From contig JAISMO010000179.1 of assembly GCA_031276675.1 (NCBI GenBank), positions 1-60,350 on the forward strand: a DNA stretch of 60,350 nucleotides, written 5' to 3'. Source of the DNA: Tannerella sp. (GTDB lineage: Bacteria; Bacteroidota; Bacteroidia; Bacteroidales; Tannerellaceae). A program made the translations under genes and the position numbers. The notes under the pieces were generated by a model that ran no database searches, had not been told where the DNA came from, and saw only the letters and a list, made by a program, of their open reading frames with translations. Every line of letters begins with the position of its first letter. Within the stretch, counting starts at the first letter, position 1. Of this stretch, positions 18,054 to 27,361 are shown in pieces.

Positions 18054-19391
18054 GTGGGCAGGCGAATGGTCATACTCGGAGCGGGCGAAAGCGGTACGGG
18101 CGCTGCTATCCTGGCGCAGGCACGTGGATGGGACGTGTTTGTCTCCGACAGCGCTGTCATCCGTCCTCCGTACCGGGACCTGCTGACGCAGCACGGCATT
18201 GCGTGGGAAGAGAACCACCACACGGAAGCGCTGATTTTGAATGCGGACGAAGTCGTCAAAAGTCCTGGCATCCCGGATCGAGCGCCTGTGATGCGGCAAA
18301 TCGTCGCGCGTGGCATCCCGGTCATTTCCGAAATTGAACTTGCCGGACGCTATACGGCATCCAAAATGATTTGCATCACCGGCAGCAACGGCAAAACGAC
18401 GACGACCATGCTGACGCATCATATCCTCTCGCAGGCTGGACTGGATGTAGGACTGGCCGGGAACGTGGGGAACAGCCTCGCCCTGCAGGTGGCCGAAACG
18501 CCGCATGCGTGTTATGTCATTGAACTGAGCAGTTTCCAGTTGGACAACATGTACGACTTCAAAGCCGACATTGCCATCCTGCTCAACATCACGCCCGACC
18601 ACCTCGACCGCTACGGCTACAACCTGCAGAACTATGTGGACGCGAAATTTCGAATTATTCAAAACCAGACGGAGCAGGATGCGTTTATTTTTTGGAATGA
18701 CGACCCCGTCATTGCCCGCGAACTGTCCCGACGGCGTCCACAAGCTGCATTATATCCGTTTTCCGACTGCTGCCATCCTTCCCTGAAGGGGTACGTGTCG
18801 GAAGGAAAGATTATGATTGAAACATTAAATGGAACATTTGACATGGAACGAAACTCACTTTCCCTGAAAGGTGTGCATAACCTATACAATTCAATGGCTG
18901 CCGGCATCGCAGCCAGGATACTGGACATACGCAATGAGAAAATCCGTGCGTCGCTGAGCGATTTCACCGGTGTGGAACACCGCCTGGAAACGGTTGTCCG
19001 TATTCGGGGCGTAGACTATATCAACGACTCCAAAGCGACCAACGTCAATTCGTGCTGGTATGCGCTGCAAAGCATCCATACAAAACTCGTACTGATTCTC
19101 GGCGGTACGGACAAGGGTAACGACTATTCCGAAATCGAAGCGCTCGTTATGAAAAAGGCGCGCGCCCTGATTTTTCTGGGCGTGGACAATACGAAATTAC
19201 ATGCCTTCTTCGACGGCAAGATAGAGCATATTGCCGACGCTCGCTCGATGGAAGAGGCCGTCAACACGGCTTACCGGCTGGCACAGAAAGGTGACACGGT
19301 ACTGCTGTCGCCCTGCTGTGCAAGTTTCGACCTGTTCAAGAATTACGAAGATCGGGGAAACCGGTTCAAAACGTGCGTACGTAACCTGTAA
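18054..19391 (+). CDS. murD: UDP-MurNAc-L-alanine:D-glutamate ligase MurD
   Basis: A 445-residue cytosolic Mur ligase that adds D-glutamate. The Rossmann N-domain opens with MVILGAGESGTGAAIL, the ATP loop is ITGSNGKTTTTML (about 110), the lysine-carrying central motif is NITPDHLDRYG, and the C-domain has INDSKATNVNSCWYAL. The likely start is GTG at 18054, four codons before ATG 18066. Either fits the family. It sits tightly between mraY and ftsW. Confidence 0.95.
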   Translation: MGRRMVILGAGESGTGAAILAQARGWDVFVSDSAVIRPPYRDLLTQHGIAWEENHHTEALILNADEVVKSPGIPDRAPVMRQIVARGIPVISEIELAGRYTASKMICITGSNGKTTTTMLTHHILSQAGLDVGLAGNVGNSLALQVAETPHACYVIELSSFQLDNMYDFKADIAILLNITPDHLDRYGYNLQNYVDAKFRIIQNQTEQDAFIFWNDDPVIARELSRRRPQAALYPFSDCCHPSLKGYVSEGKIMIETLNGTFDMERNSLSLKGVHNLYNSMAAGIAARILDIRNEKIRASLSDFTGVEHRLETVVRIRGVDYINDSKATNVNSCWYALQSIHTKLVLILGGTDKGNDYSEIEALVMKKARALIFLGVDNTKLHAFFDGKIEHIADARSMEEAVNTAYRLAQKGDTVLLSPCCASFDLFKNYEDRGNRFKTCVRNL

Positions 19392-19402
19392 ATTTCAAGC
19401 AC

Positions 19403-20680
19403 ATGGAAACAAGCCAACTGGCAAAAAAAGTATTCTACGGAGACAGGGTGATTTGGGTGATTTTCCTGCTGCTGGCCGGATGTTCCCTGATCGAGGTCTT
19501 TAGCGCAACCAGTCCTATTGTTTATTCGCCGAAAAATACGAATATCTGGGTGCCGATTATGCGTCATGCCTCATTTCTATTCGGCGGTTTTTTGCTGATT
19601 TTGTTCCTGGCGCATACGCATTACAGGTTTTTTCCAGTGGCCATCCTGCTACTGCCCGTTTCCGTCGTGTTGCTCATCGCCACGTTTTTCGTCGGCATCA
19701 ATGTACATGATGCTTCCCGATGGTTACCCCTGTTCGGATTCCAGTTCCAGCCGTCCGAATTTGGGAAACTGGCCTGTATCGTTTATGTCGCTTTCTTGTT
19801 AAGTAGACGACGACGATTTTCCGACGATAAAGTGTTCAAGTGGATTGTTTGGGGAGTGGCGCCCGTTTGCCTGCTGATTTTCCCGTTCAACCTGTCCACG
19901 GCGCTCCTGCTGGGTAGCGTATGTTTTCTGCTGATGTTTATTGGTCAAGTTCCGTACAGGAAGCTGGGCAAACTGTTGTTTTGGGTAACCCTGCTGGGCG
20001 CGGTGTTTGTGTTTATCCTTTCCGTGACTCCGCAGGAGACTGTCAGAAAATATGTCCCCCGTGCCGCTACCTGGCAAAAACGTGTTCTTACGTTTATCGG
20101 GTCTAAAAAAGCAGATGACAAAACCTATCTTATACCGGCAGACGAAGATTACCAAATTACACATGCCAAGGCAGCTATTGCTTCGAGTGGACTTTTTTGG
20201 GGAAAAGGCCCCGGCCGGAGCGTACAGCGAGACTTTCTGCCTCAGGCATATTCCGACTTTATTTATGCCATTATCATTGAGGAACTGAGCATTTTCGGAG
20301 GGCTTTTCGTTCTGATGCTGTATATTATGCTGATGGTGCGGGTCGGCATGATTGCCCGGAAATGCAAAGGGCTTTTTTCGAAATACCTGGTGATCGGATG
20401 CGGATTGCTGATCGTCACCCAGGCGCTTATACACATGGCGGTCAATGTGGGGATGATTCCGGTGACGGGTCAGCCGCTACCCTTGATTAGCCGTGGAGGA
20501 ACGTCGACCATGCTGACATGCGTTTATATCGGCATTATGCTCAGTATAAGTCATTACAGTGCCGGGATGGGAGAGACGGGTGAAATGAAAAAAGGAGAAG
20601 AAGATTTGCCGACGGAAATGGAGGCGGATTCGAAAAAAAATCCTATATTCGCCGCAGAATCAATTGTGTCGGAAAAATGA
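19403..20680 (+). CDS. ftsW: Septal peptidoglycan glycosyltransferase FtsW
   Basis: A 425-residue SEDS-family membrane protein with about ten membrane segments, which polymerises lipid II at the septum with FtsI. Family marks include the region around DASRWLPLFGFQFQPSEFGK (about 110-130), GKGPGRSVQRDFLPQAYSDF with the YAIIIEELSIFGG block, and the late motif GQPLPLISRGGTSTM. The acidic C-terminal tail (about 395-425) is cytosolic. Its last codon overlaps the murG start (ATGA), so the two are probably translationally coupled. Confidence 0.95.
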   Translation: METSQLAKKVFYGDRVIWVIFLLLAGCSLIEVFSATSPIVYSPKNTNIWVPIMRHASFLFGGFLLILFLAHTHYRFFPVAILLLPVSVVLLIATFFVGINVHDASRWLPLFGFQFQPSEFGKLACIVYVAFLLSRRRRFSDDKVFKWIVWGVAPVCLLIFPFNLSTALLLGSVCFLLMFIGQVPYRKLGKLLFWVTLLGAVFVFILSVTPQETVRKYVPRAATWQKRVLTFIGSKKADDKTYLIPADEDYQITHAKAAIASSGLFWGKGPGRSVQRDFLPQAYSDFIYAIIIEELSIFGGLFVLMLYIMLMVRVGMIARKCKGLFSKYLVIGCGLLIVTQALIHMAVNVGMIPVTGQPLPLISRGGTSTMLTCVYIGIMLSISHYSAGMGETGEMKKGEEDLPTEMEADSKKNPIFAAESIVSEK

Positions 20681-23196
20681 AATCATACCGGGTCATCATC
20701 AGCGGCGGCGGAACAGGCGGACATGTCTTTCCGGCAATAGCCATCGCCAATACGTTCAGACAGCGTTTTCCCGAATCGGAAATCCTGTTTGTCGGTGCGG
20801 ACAACCGCATGGAAATGGAACGGGTGCCGGCTGCCGGATACAAAATCGTCGGATTACCGATCAGCGGATTCAATCGGAGTCGCAAACTGAAAAACGTTTC
20901 CGTGCTGTTTCAATTGCTCAAAAGCCTGAGAATGGCAAAAAAACTGCTTCGCGAATACCGACCCGACATCGTTGTGGGTGTCGGCGGATATGCCAGCGCG
21001 CCGACGCTCTGGGCGGCTTCCTCTCTGCGCGTCCCGACATTGATTCAGGAGCAAAACTCCTATGCCGGCATTACTAACAAATGGCTGGGGAAACGGGTTG
21101 ACACGGTCTGTGTAGCCTATGAAGGCATGGAGCGTTTTTTTCCTGAACGGAAGATGGTGTTCACCGGCAATCCCGTGCGGCAAGAGTTGGAGAAAAACGT
21201 CGAAGACAGAAGGATGGCGTTGGACTATTTTCAGTTGTCGACCGAAAAAAAGACTGTGCTGGTACTCGGTGGAAGTTTGGGTGCACGCACCATCAACAAC
21301 GGTCTGTTGAATGGACTGGATCGGTTACTGGATGCCGACATCCAGGTGATTTGGCAGACGGGGCGCACTTACTACGACGCGATCCGACAACAGTTGAAAG
21401 GAAAAGAGGTCCGGCATTTGCTCTGGTGTTCCGGTTTCATTTCGCGCATGGATTATGCGTATGCGGCGGCAGACTTGGTAGTATCGCGTGCCGGCGCCGG
21501 TTCCGTCTCCGAGTTTTGTTTGCTGAGAAAACCGGTCATTCTGATTCCTTCGCCTAATGTGGCGGAAGATCATCAGACCAAAAACGCACAGACGGTCGCT
21601 GACAAGGGGGCGGCCGTAATGCTGGCGGATAGGGAGGCGGAAACACAACTGGTCGATTCCATTTTAAGTCTTGTCCACGACACGGAACGATTGCGTGTGC
21701 TCGGCGAACGCATTGCCCAACTGGCGCAACCCCGTAGCGCCGAGCTTATCGTGGACGAAATGGTAAAACTGATGTGCATCAGTGTTCCGATGTCAACGCA
21801 TAGCGATTCGGCATCGTTGTGTAAAACCCTACCGCGTAAAGTCTATTTCATCGGAGCCGGCGGCATCGGGATGAGTGCGCTGATTCGTTATTTCCGTTCC
21901 AAAGGCATTTCCGTGGCCGGGTATGATCGGGTCCCCTCCGCTCTGACCGAACAACTGGTACAGGAAGGCGTCGATCTTCATTTTACGGACGACCTCCGGT
22001 TGATTCCCCCGGATTTCATGTCCCCCGATGCCACATGGGTAATCTATACACCGGCTGTACCCGAATCACATACAGAACTGACGTATTTCCGCAGGCAGGG
22101 CTATGAAGTTCTTAAACGTTCCCGGGTGCTGGGGCTGATTACCCGATCGGGACGGGGACTGTGCATTGCCGGGACGCACGGAAAAACGACAGTCTCGTCC
22201 ATGACGGCTCATCTTCTACATCAGTCTTCCTCTGGATGCAATGCGTTTTTGGGGGGAATCCTGAAAAATACGGGCAGTAATCTGATGTTGTCCGAACATT
22301 CCGATTTGACGGTGATTGAAGCCGACGAATACGACCGTTCTTTTCATCAGCTATCACCCTGGATGGCTGTCATTACATATGTCGATCCCGACCATCTGGA
22401 TATTTACGGCTCCATCGAGGCATATCAGGAAAGTTTTGAAATTTTCACGTCGCTGATTCGTCCGGGAGGCGTTTTGATTCTGAAGTCCGGCCTCAATCTC
22501 ATGCCGCGACTGCAGGCCGGCGTCAAATTGTATACCTATTCGGCGACAGATGAAAAAGCCGATTTTCATGCGGAACACATCCGTATTGATAACGGAGAAA
22601 TCCGTTTCGACTGGGTGATGCCTTCTGCACGTGTGGAGAACATTCAATTGGGCGTACCGGTAAAAATCAATGTCGAAAATGCCGTTGCTGCTATTGCATT
22701 AGCCTGGTTAAACGGTATTTCAGACGATGAAATCCGGGGGGCGATGAAATCGTATGCCGGTGTGGAGCGCCGTTTTGACATCTGTCTCAAAAAAGAAAAC
22801 ATCGTCATGATTGACGATTACGCCCATCATCCGGAAGAATTGAAAAACAGCATCCTGTCCGTAAAGGAACTTTATGCCGGACGGAAGGTGACCGGTATTT
22901 TCCAGCCGCACCTGTACACCCGGACGCGCGACTTTGCGGTGGGTTTTGCCGAAAGCCTGTCGCTGCTGGACGAATTGATTTTGCTGGATATTTATCCGGC
23001 TCGTGAAGAACCGATTCCGGGCGTTACCTCCCGGTTGATTTTCGACCGGGTGACGATTCCGGCAAAAACGCTTTGCACGAAAGCGCAATTGCCGAAATGC
23101 ATTGCTGCCGGAACGTATGAAGTCGTTCTGACGCTCGGTGCCGGCGATATAGACCGTCTTGTCGAACCGGTTAAACAAATCCTCGAACGGAAATGA
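20677..23196 (+). CDS. murG/murC: MurG-MurC fusion: lipid II synthase and UDP-MurNAc:L-Ala ligase
   Basis: One open frame of 839 residues covers two complete enzymes. Residues 1-366 are MurG, the GlcNAc transferase that turns lipid I to lipid II (GGGTGGHVFPAIAIA at 10-25; GGSLGARTINN at 198-208; SRAGAGSVSEF at 270-280; PSPNVAEDHQTKNA). Residues 387-839 are MurC, the first Mur ligase (KVYFIGAGGIGMSALIRYF; ATP loop GTHGKTT at 499-505; DDYAHHPEEL). A 20-residue polar linker joins them without a stop. Methionines at 366 and 372 (ATG at 21772 and 21790) could be internal starts giving a separate MurC. The gene overlaps ftsW and ftsQ by 4 bp each. In most bacteria these are two genes. Confidence 0.93.
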   Translation: MKSYRVIISGGGTGGHVFPAIAIANTFRQRFPESEILFVGADNRMEMERVPAAGYKIVGLPISGFNRSRKLKNVSVLFQLLKSLRMAKKLLREYRPDIVVGVGGYASAPTLWAASSLRVPTLIQEQNSYAGITNKWLGKRVDTVCVAYEGMERFFPERKMVFTGNPVRQELEKNVEDRRMALDYFQLSTEKKTVLVLGGSLGARTINNGLLNGLDRLLDADIQVIWQTGRTYYDAIRQQLKGKEVRHLLWCSGFISRMDYAYAAADLVVSRAGAGSVSEFCLLRKPVILIPSPNVAEDHQTKNAQTVADKGAAVMLADREAETQLVDSILSLVHDTERLRVLGERIAQLAQPRSAELIVDEMVKLMCISVPMSTHSDSASLCKTLPRKVYFIGAGGIGMSALIRYFRSKGISVAGYDRVPSALTEQLVQEGVDLHFTDDLRLIPPDFMSPDATWVIYTPAVPESHTELTYFRRQGYEVLKRSRVLGLITRSGRGLCIAGTHGKTTVSSMTAHLLHQSSSGCNAFLGGILKNTGSNLMLSEHSDLTVIEADEYDRSFHQLSPWMAVITYVDPDHLDIYGSIEAYQESFEIFTSLIRPGGVLILKSGLNLMPRLQAGVKLYTYSATDEKADFHAEHIRIDNGEIRFDWVMPSARVENIQLGVPVKINVENAVAAIALAWLNGISDDEIRGAMKSYAGVERRFDICLKKENIVMIDDYAHHPEELKNSILSVKELYAGRKVTGIFQPHLYTRTRDFAVGFAESLSLLDELILLDIYPAREEPIPGVTSRLIFDRVTIPAKTLCTKAQLPKCIAAGTYEVVLTLGAGDIDRLVEPVKQILERK

Positions 23197-23921
23197 AACG
23201 TATCCTGTCCATCGCTGTTGCCTTCATTTTACTGGGTTGCCTCGTCTTCATCCTTTTCCTCAAGCAGGAATCCGGAGAGGAAACCCTCTGCCGCAACCTG
23301 ATTATAGTTATCAGGGACAGCGTGGACAGACCGTTTCTGCGTGAAAGGGAAATTGTCTCCATGTTAAAAAATGTACGGCTCTATCCAGTAGGCCGGCCCG
23401 TCTACCGGATCAATACAGATACCATTGAAAGGGTGGTTGCCAAAAATGAACTTGTGGCTACAGTCAACGCCTATAAAACATCATCCGGCAACGTAAAAAT
23501 TGAAATTACACAGAAAATGCCCGTTTTGCGAGTATTCGGCAATAGAGGAAGTTATTATGTTGACGATTTGGGGAGTGTGATGCCGGCAGATTATCGCTAT
23601 GCAACCCGCTTGCCGGTAGCCAGTGGGAAGATAGAAAAATCATTTGCGACAGCCGAGTTATTCAAATTTGCATTATTTTTGCAGAAACATAAGTTCTGGA
23701 ATCTTCAGATAGAACAGATTTATGTTCATTCGGAAAAGGATGTGGAACTGGTTCCGCGCGCAGGCAATTGCCGGATTCTGCTGGGCAGTCTCGACGATTT
23801 CAGAAAAAAAATGGATCACTTGCAATTGTTTTATGAACAGGCGATTCCGAAAACCGGATGGGAAAAATATGAAATGATAAATGTGAAGTATAAAAACCAG
23901 ATTGTCTGTACGAAAAAATAA
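23193..23921 (+). CDS. ftsQ: Cell-division protein FtsQ
   Basis: A 242-residue bitopic protein with one N-terminal membrane segment (ILSIAVAFILLGCLVFILFL, about 3-22) and a periplasmic POTRA plus beta domain. RINTDTIERVVAKNELVATVNAYKT fits the POTRA-like block, and the second domain runs through VRVFGNRGSYYVDDLGSVMP. FtsQ recruits FtsL/FtsB and FtsI/FtsW. Primary sequence is weakly conserved; position after murC and before ftsA supports the call. The start overlaps the murC stop (ATGA). Confidence 0.9.
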   Translation: MKRILSIAVAFILLGCLVFILFLKQESGEETLCRNLIIVIRDSVDRPFLREREIVSMLKNVRLYPVGRPVYRINTDTIERVVAKNELVATVNAYKTSSGNVKIEITQKMPVLRVFGNRGSYYVDDLGSVMPADYRYATRLPVASGKIEKSFATAELFKFALFLQKHKFWNLQIEQIYVHSEKDVELVPRAGNCRILLGSLDDFRKKMDHLQLFYEQAIPKTGWEKYEMINVKYKNQIVCTKK

Positions 23922-23928
23922 AGCATTT

Positions 23929-25272
23929 ATGGTAGATGCAAATTACATAGTCGCCATTGACATAGAGACATCCTGCTTCATCGGCATGATCGGCAGCAAG
24001 AATGAAGAGGGGAGGATTTCCGTTTTGGCCGTAGAAAGGGAAGAAGCTGACGGCAGCAGCATCCGTCGGGGAAACATCTATCACAAGGAATCGACCGGCC
24101 GGCTGATGAAACGGCTGATAGAAAAACTGCAAAACAGGATTGTTGATAAACTGCCTGATTTCCGGATTGAGAAAGTATACGTCGGCGTCGGCGGACAATC
24201 ACTCCGTTCCATCGAGCATTTCGAAATGAAAACCCTCTCTATGGGGGCAACCGTTTCGGAAAACGACCTCCGCGCCCTGGACATGCAGTGTCGTGCATAC
24301 CGTCCGGACATGGAGGACGTAGTGGCGATTGCTCCGCCGGTCTATTATGTGGACGGAAAACAGGTTGAACAGCCGAAAGGACTTCCCGCCGGACGCATTG
24401 AGGCGCATTACAAGCTGATTGTCGGACGGCCATCTATCCGAAACTGCGTCATGGATTGTGTGAAACTCACCGGCCTTCAGTTGGCGGGGATCATTGTTTC
24501 GCCGCTGGCGCTGGCCGAAGCGACGCTTGGCCGGAAAGAAAAAGAAACAGGTTGCGTACTGATGAGTTTTGATACCGGAGTGACTTCGGTTGCTGTTTAT
24601 CAACATGGCTCGCTGGCGCTCCTGTCGGTGATTCCTCTGGGCGTCCAACTGATCACCGGGGACCTGATGCGAACGCTGAAATTGAGGAAAGAGGAAGCTG
24701 AATGGTTGAAAATCACCTACGGTCTTTCCTTAGCCGGACAGGAAAAAAACGCCGACCATCCGCAGGGAAAAATCGCTATTGACGGCCAGAAGGTGGACTC
24801 GGTACGCCTGAACGCCATCATCGAAGGGCGAATAAAGGAGATTGTGGAGAATGTATATGAACGAATCCGCTCAATGGGTGATATGGCCTCGTTATCCTCC
24901 GGAATTGTGCTGACAGGCAACGCTTCCGACCTGAAGGAACTGCCGGAACTGCTTCGCCAGCGATTCAATCTGGAGGTCACTCCCGCGGCCATCCGGAAAG
25001 AAAGGATGGAAAAAAACGAAAACAGGGTCAATGACCCGAAGTATATGACGGCCATCAGCCTGTTGATTCAGGGGACGGAGAACTGTCTGCAACACATTTC
25101 GCCTCCGAAACCGGTTGAACCGGAGCCTGAGGACGTGGAAACGTTGCGGCCTGAAGGTGGATTGACCGACAAAAAACCGACAGGAGCTTCCGATAAAACC
25201 GACAGAAAAAAAAGAGGACTGAGCAAATTTATTGAGAAGATAAAGACAAAAGACTTGTTTGCGGATGACTGA
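23929..25272 (+). CDS. ftsA: Cell-division actin homologue FtsA
   Basis: A 447-residue actin-fold ATPase that tethers FtsZ to the membrane. It opens VDANYIVAIDIETSCFIGMIG (phosphate-1 site), has the SHS2/1C region with VYVGVGGQSLRSIEH, and VLMSFDTGVTSVAVYQHGSL as phosphate-2, and GIVLTGNASDLKELPELL near the adenosine site. The lysine-rich C-terminus (KKRGLSKFIEKIKTKDLFA) is the amphipathic membrane-targeting helix. The start is ATG 23929, 7 bp after the ftsQ stop; upstream in-frame alternatives overlap ftsQ. Confidence 0.95.
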   Translation: MVDANYIVAIDIETSCFIGMIGSKNEEGRISVLAVEREEADGSSIRRGNIYHKESTGRLMKRLIEKLQNRIVDKLPDFRIEKVYVGVGGQSLRSIEHFEMKTLSMGATVSENDLRALDMQCRAYRPDMEDVVAIAPPVYYVDGKQVEQPKGLPAGRIEAHYKLIVGRPSIRNCVMDCVKLTGLQLAGIIVSPLALAEATLGRKEKETGCVLMSFDTGVTSVAVYQHGSLALLSVIPLGVQLITGDLMRTLKLRKEEAEWLKITYGLSLAGQEKNADHPQGKIAIDGQKVDSVRLNAIIEGRIKEIVENVYERIRSMGDMASLSSGIVLTGNASDLKELPELLRQRFNLEVTPAAIRKERMEKNENRVNDPKYMTAISLLIQGTENCLQHISPPKPVEPEPEDVETLRPEGGLTDKKPTGASDKTDRKKRGLSKFIEKIKTKDLFADD

Positions 25273-25293
25273 GAAACGAAAAAGAGGAGAAAG

Positions 25294-26637
25294 ATGAACG
25301 AGGAAAAAAATACACTAAGTGCGATTATACCATTCAAGTTCCAGTCAGATACGGGAAAAATCATCAAGGTGATCGGCGTTGGCGGCGGCGGCGGAAACGC
25401 GGTGAAACATATGTACAAGGAAGGCATACACGACGTCACGTTCGTGCTGTGCAACACGGACTGGCAACACATGAAAAATTCCGATGTTCCGGTACGAATC
25501 GTGCTGGGACCTCATGTTACGAAAGGACTGGGTGCCGGCAACGATCCGAAAAAAGCGGAGGAAGCTGCCCTGGAAAGCGAGAAAGACATCCGTAACATGC
25601 TGAACGACGGCACCCAGATGGTCTTTATCACAGCGGCCATGGGCGGAGGAACAGGCACGGGCGCCGCGCCGGTGATTGCCGGGATCGCCAGAGAGATGAA
25701 TATCCTGACGGTGGGGATTGTGACCATTCCGTTCCTGTTCGAAGGATACGACAAAATCATTCAGGCGCTGGACGGTGTAAAAGAAATGAGCAAGAACGTG
25801 GATGCCCTGCTCGTCGTGAACAACGAACGCCTGAGCGAACTCTACCGGGAGAACCTCCACAACAGAACCAGGGTTTCCGTCCGGAAAGCCTTTGCCAAGG
25901 CCAACGACACGCTGACGGTCGCAGCCAAAAGCATCTCGGAACTGATTACCCTGACCGGAGAAGTGAACCTGGATTTCGCCGACGTGAATACAACCCTGAA
26001 GGACGGCGGCATCGCCCTGATGAGTGCCGGCTACGGCGAAGGCGAGAACCGGCTGGAAACAGCCATCCGGGATGCCCTCAATTCTCCCCTGCTCAGCTAC
26101 AACGACATTGACAATGCAAAAAAAATCCTTTTCCAGATTACTTCCAGTTCCGACGAGCGGTATGAACTGTGCATCGAAGAGATCAGTCATGTCCGGAAAT
26201 TCATGGAAGAATTTGAGAAATACATCAAGGTCATCTGGGGACTGGCCTACGACGACTCCCTGGGCGAAAAAGTCAAATTTACGATCCTGGCTTCCGGATT
26301 CGGACTGGATGATATACTTACCAGCAAAGAGCGGGAAGATATTTCCAGAACGAAAGCGATTGATAAGAAAAAGGAAGAAGAGATCAAGAAAAGAATCGAA
26401 CGGTTCTATGGCTTGCAGGACAAACGCGACGACTTGATGGCGCGTATCGTCGTGCTGACCGGAGAGGAGATGGACGACGACTCCTTCATTCACTGGCTGG
26501 AAGAACATCCGGTTTGCGACCGCGAACCGGGAAAAATCCTCGAGGCGCGCAGAAAAAGTATGCCGGATGCGGCGGATTCCGCCAGACCCTCCCCAGCCAA
26601 ATCCTCCGTGCTGCCGACCCCAATCAGATTTAATTAA
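25294..26637 (+). CDS. ftsZ: Cell-division tubulin homologue FtsZ
   Basis: A 447-residue GTPase that forms the Z ring. The GTP-binding segments are IKVIGVGGGGGNAVKHMY (about 21-40) and the tubulin signature AAMGGGTGTGAAPVIAGIAR (about 107-126). LNLDFADV-like and AAMSAG-type regions appear as VNLDFADVNTTLKDGG and ALMSAGYGEGENR. After about residue 350 the tail is charged, then Pro/Ser-rich, ending in LPTPIRFN; this is the flexible linker and a divergent C-terminal peptide that would bind FtsA. It follows ftsA by 21 bp and closes the division cluster. Confidence 0.96.
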   Translation: MNEEKNTLSAIIPFKFQSDTGKIIKVIGVGGGGGNAVKHMYKEGIHDVTFVLCNTDWQHMKNSDVPVRIVLGPHVTKGLGAGNDPKKAEEAALESEKDIRNMLNDGTQMVFITAAMGGGTGTGAAPVIAGIAREMNILTVGIVTIPFLFEGYDKIIQALDGVKEMSKNVDALLVVNNERLSELYRENLHNRTRVSVRKAFAKANDTLTVAAKSISELITLTGEVNLDFADVNTTLKDGGIALMSAGYGEGENRLETAIRDALNSPLLSYNDIDNAKKILFQITSSSDERYELCIEEISHVRKFMEEFEKYIKVIWGLAYDDSLGEKVKFTILASGFGLDDILTSKEREDISRTKAIDKKKEEEIKKRIERFYGLQDKRDDLMARIVVLTGEEMDDDSFIHWLEEHPVCDREPGKILEARRKSMPDAADSARPSPAKSSVLPTPIRFN

Positions 26638-26660
26638 TGAATATGTAAACAGAATCAGCA

Positions 26661-27116
26661 ATGAACTTATTTGAACAAATCAGCAATGACATCAAAGCCG
26701 CTATGCTGGCGAAAGACAAAGTGAAACTGGACGCGCTTCGCAATGTAAAGAAGTATTTCCTGGAAGCAAAGACGGCTCCGGGCGCAAACGACACATTGAC
26801 GGATGAGACAGCGCTCAAAATCATCCAAAAACTGGTGAAGCAGGGCAAGGACGCCGCCCAAATTTACCGGGAACAAAACCGCCGGGAACTGGCCGATGCG
26901 GAACTGGCGCAAGTGTGTGCAATGGAGTCCTACCTCCCGCAGCCATTCTCCGCCGAAGAACTGGAAAGCGAACTGAAGAAAATCATTGAACAGACAGGCG
27001 CCTCCGGTCCGCGCGACATGGGAAAGGTCATGGGCATTGCCTCCAAAGCCCTTTCCGGCAAAGCCGAAGGACGCGCCATTTCGGAAACGATGAAACGGTT
27101 GCTGGCGGAAAAATGA
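26661..27116 (+). CDS. GatB/YqeY domain protein
   Basis: A 151-residue helical protein of the YqeY family. It has the family start (LFEQISNDIKAAMLAKDKVKLDALRNVK), the central KLVKQGKDAAQIYREQNR, and AMESYLPQPFSAEELE before a helical tail (GPRDMGKVMGIASKALSGKAEG). The domain is shared with the tail of GatB, where it contacts tRNA, so a role around tRNA or amidotransfer is often guessed but not shown for stand-alone members. It lies 23 bp after ftsZ and may share its transcript, as is common in Bacteroidetes. Confidence 0.9.
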   Translation: MNLFEQISNDIKAAMLAKDKVKLDALRNVKKYFLEAKTAPGANDTLTDETALKIIQKLVKQGKDAAQIYREQNRRELADAELAQVCAMESYLPQPFSAEELESELKKIIEQTGASGPRDMGKVMGIASKALSGKAEGRAISETMKRLLAEK

Positions 27117-27226
27117 ATCCCAAACGCGACCAGGAGAATTGCGAGTGAACGGCGGAGTACACGGTTCCTCACAGGCTTCAGCCCGCTCATTACTAACCGC
27201 TAACCACTCATCATTGCAGTTTCGGA

Positions 27227-27250
27227 CCCCTGAAGATATAGCTTCAGGGG
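27227..27250. terminator. Perfect 9-bp hairpin between convergent genes
   Basis: CCCCTGAAG, loop ATATAG, CTTCAGGGG lies between the yqeY-like gene and asnB, which converge. There is no T-run, so it may end transcription with Rho, protect 3' ends, or act in both directions. Confidence 0.5.
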
Positions 27251-27361
27251 AACCAACCACATGATGGTATTTTTATCGGACTGCGTTATGCATATAACCA
27301 TGCCACGCGAAGTATAAAAGCCTGCGATACGGATCGCTTATGGGTTGCGACAGGTTGAAAT

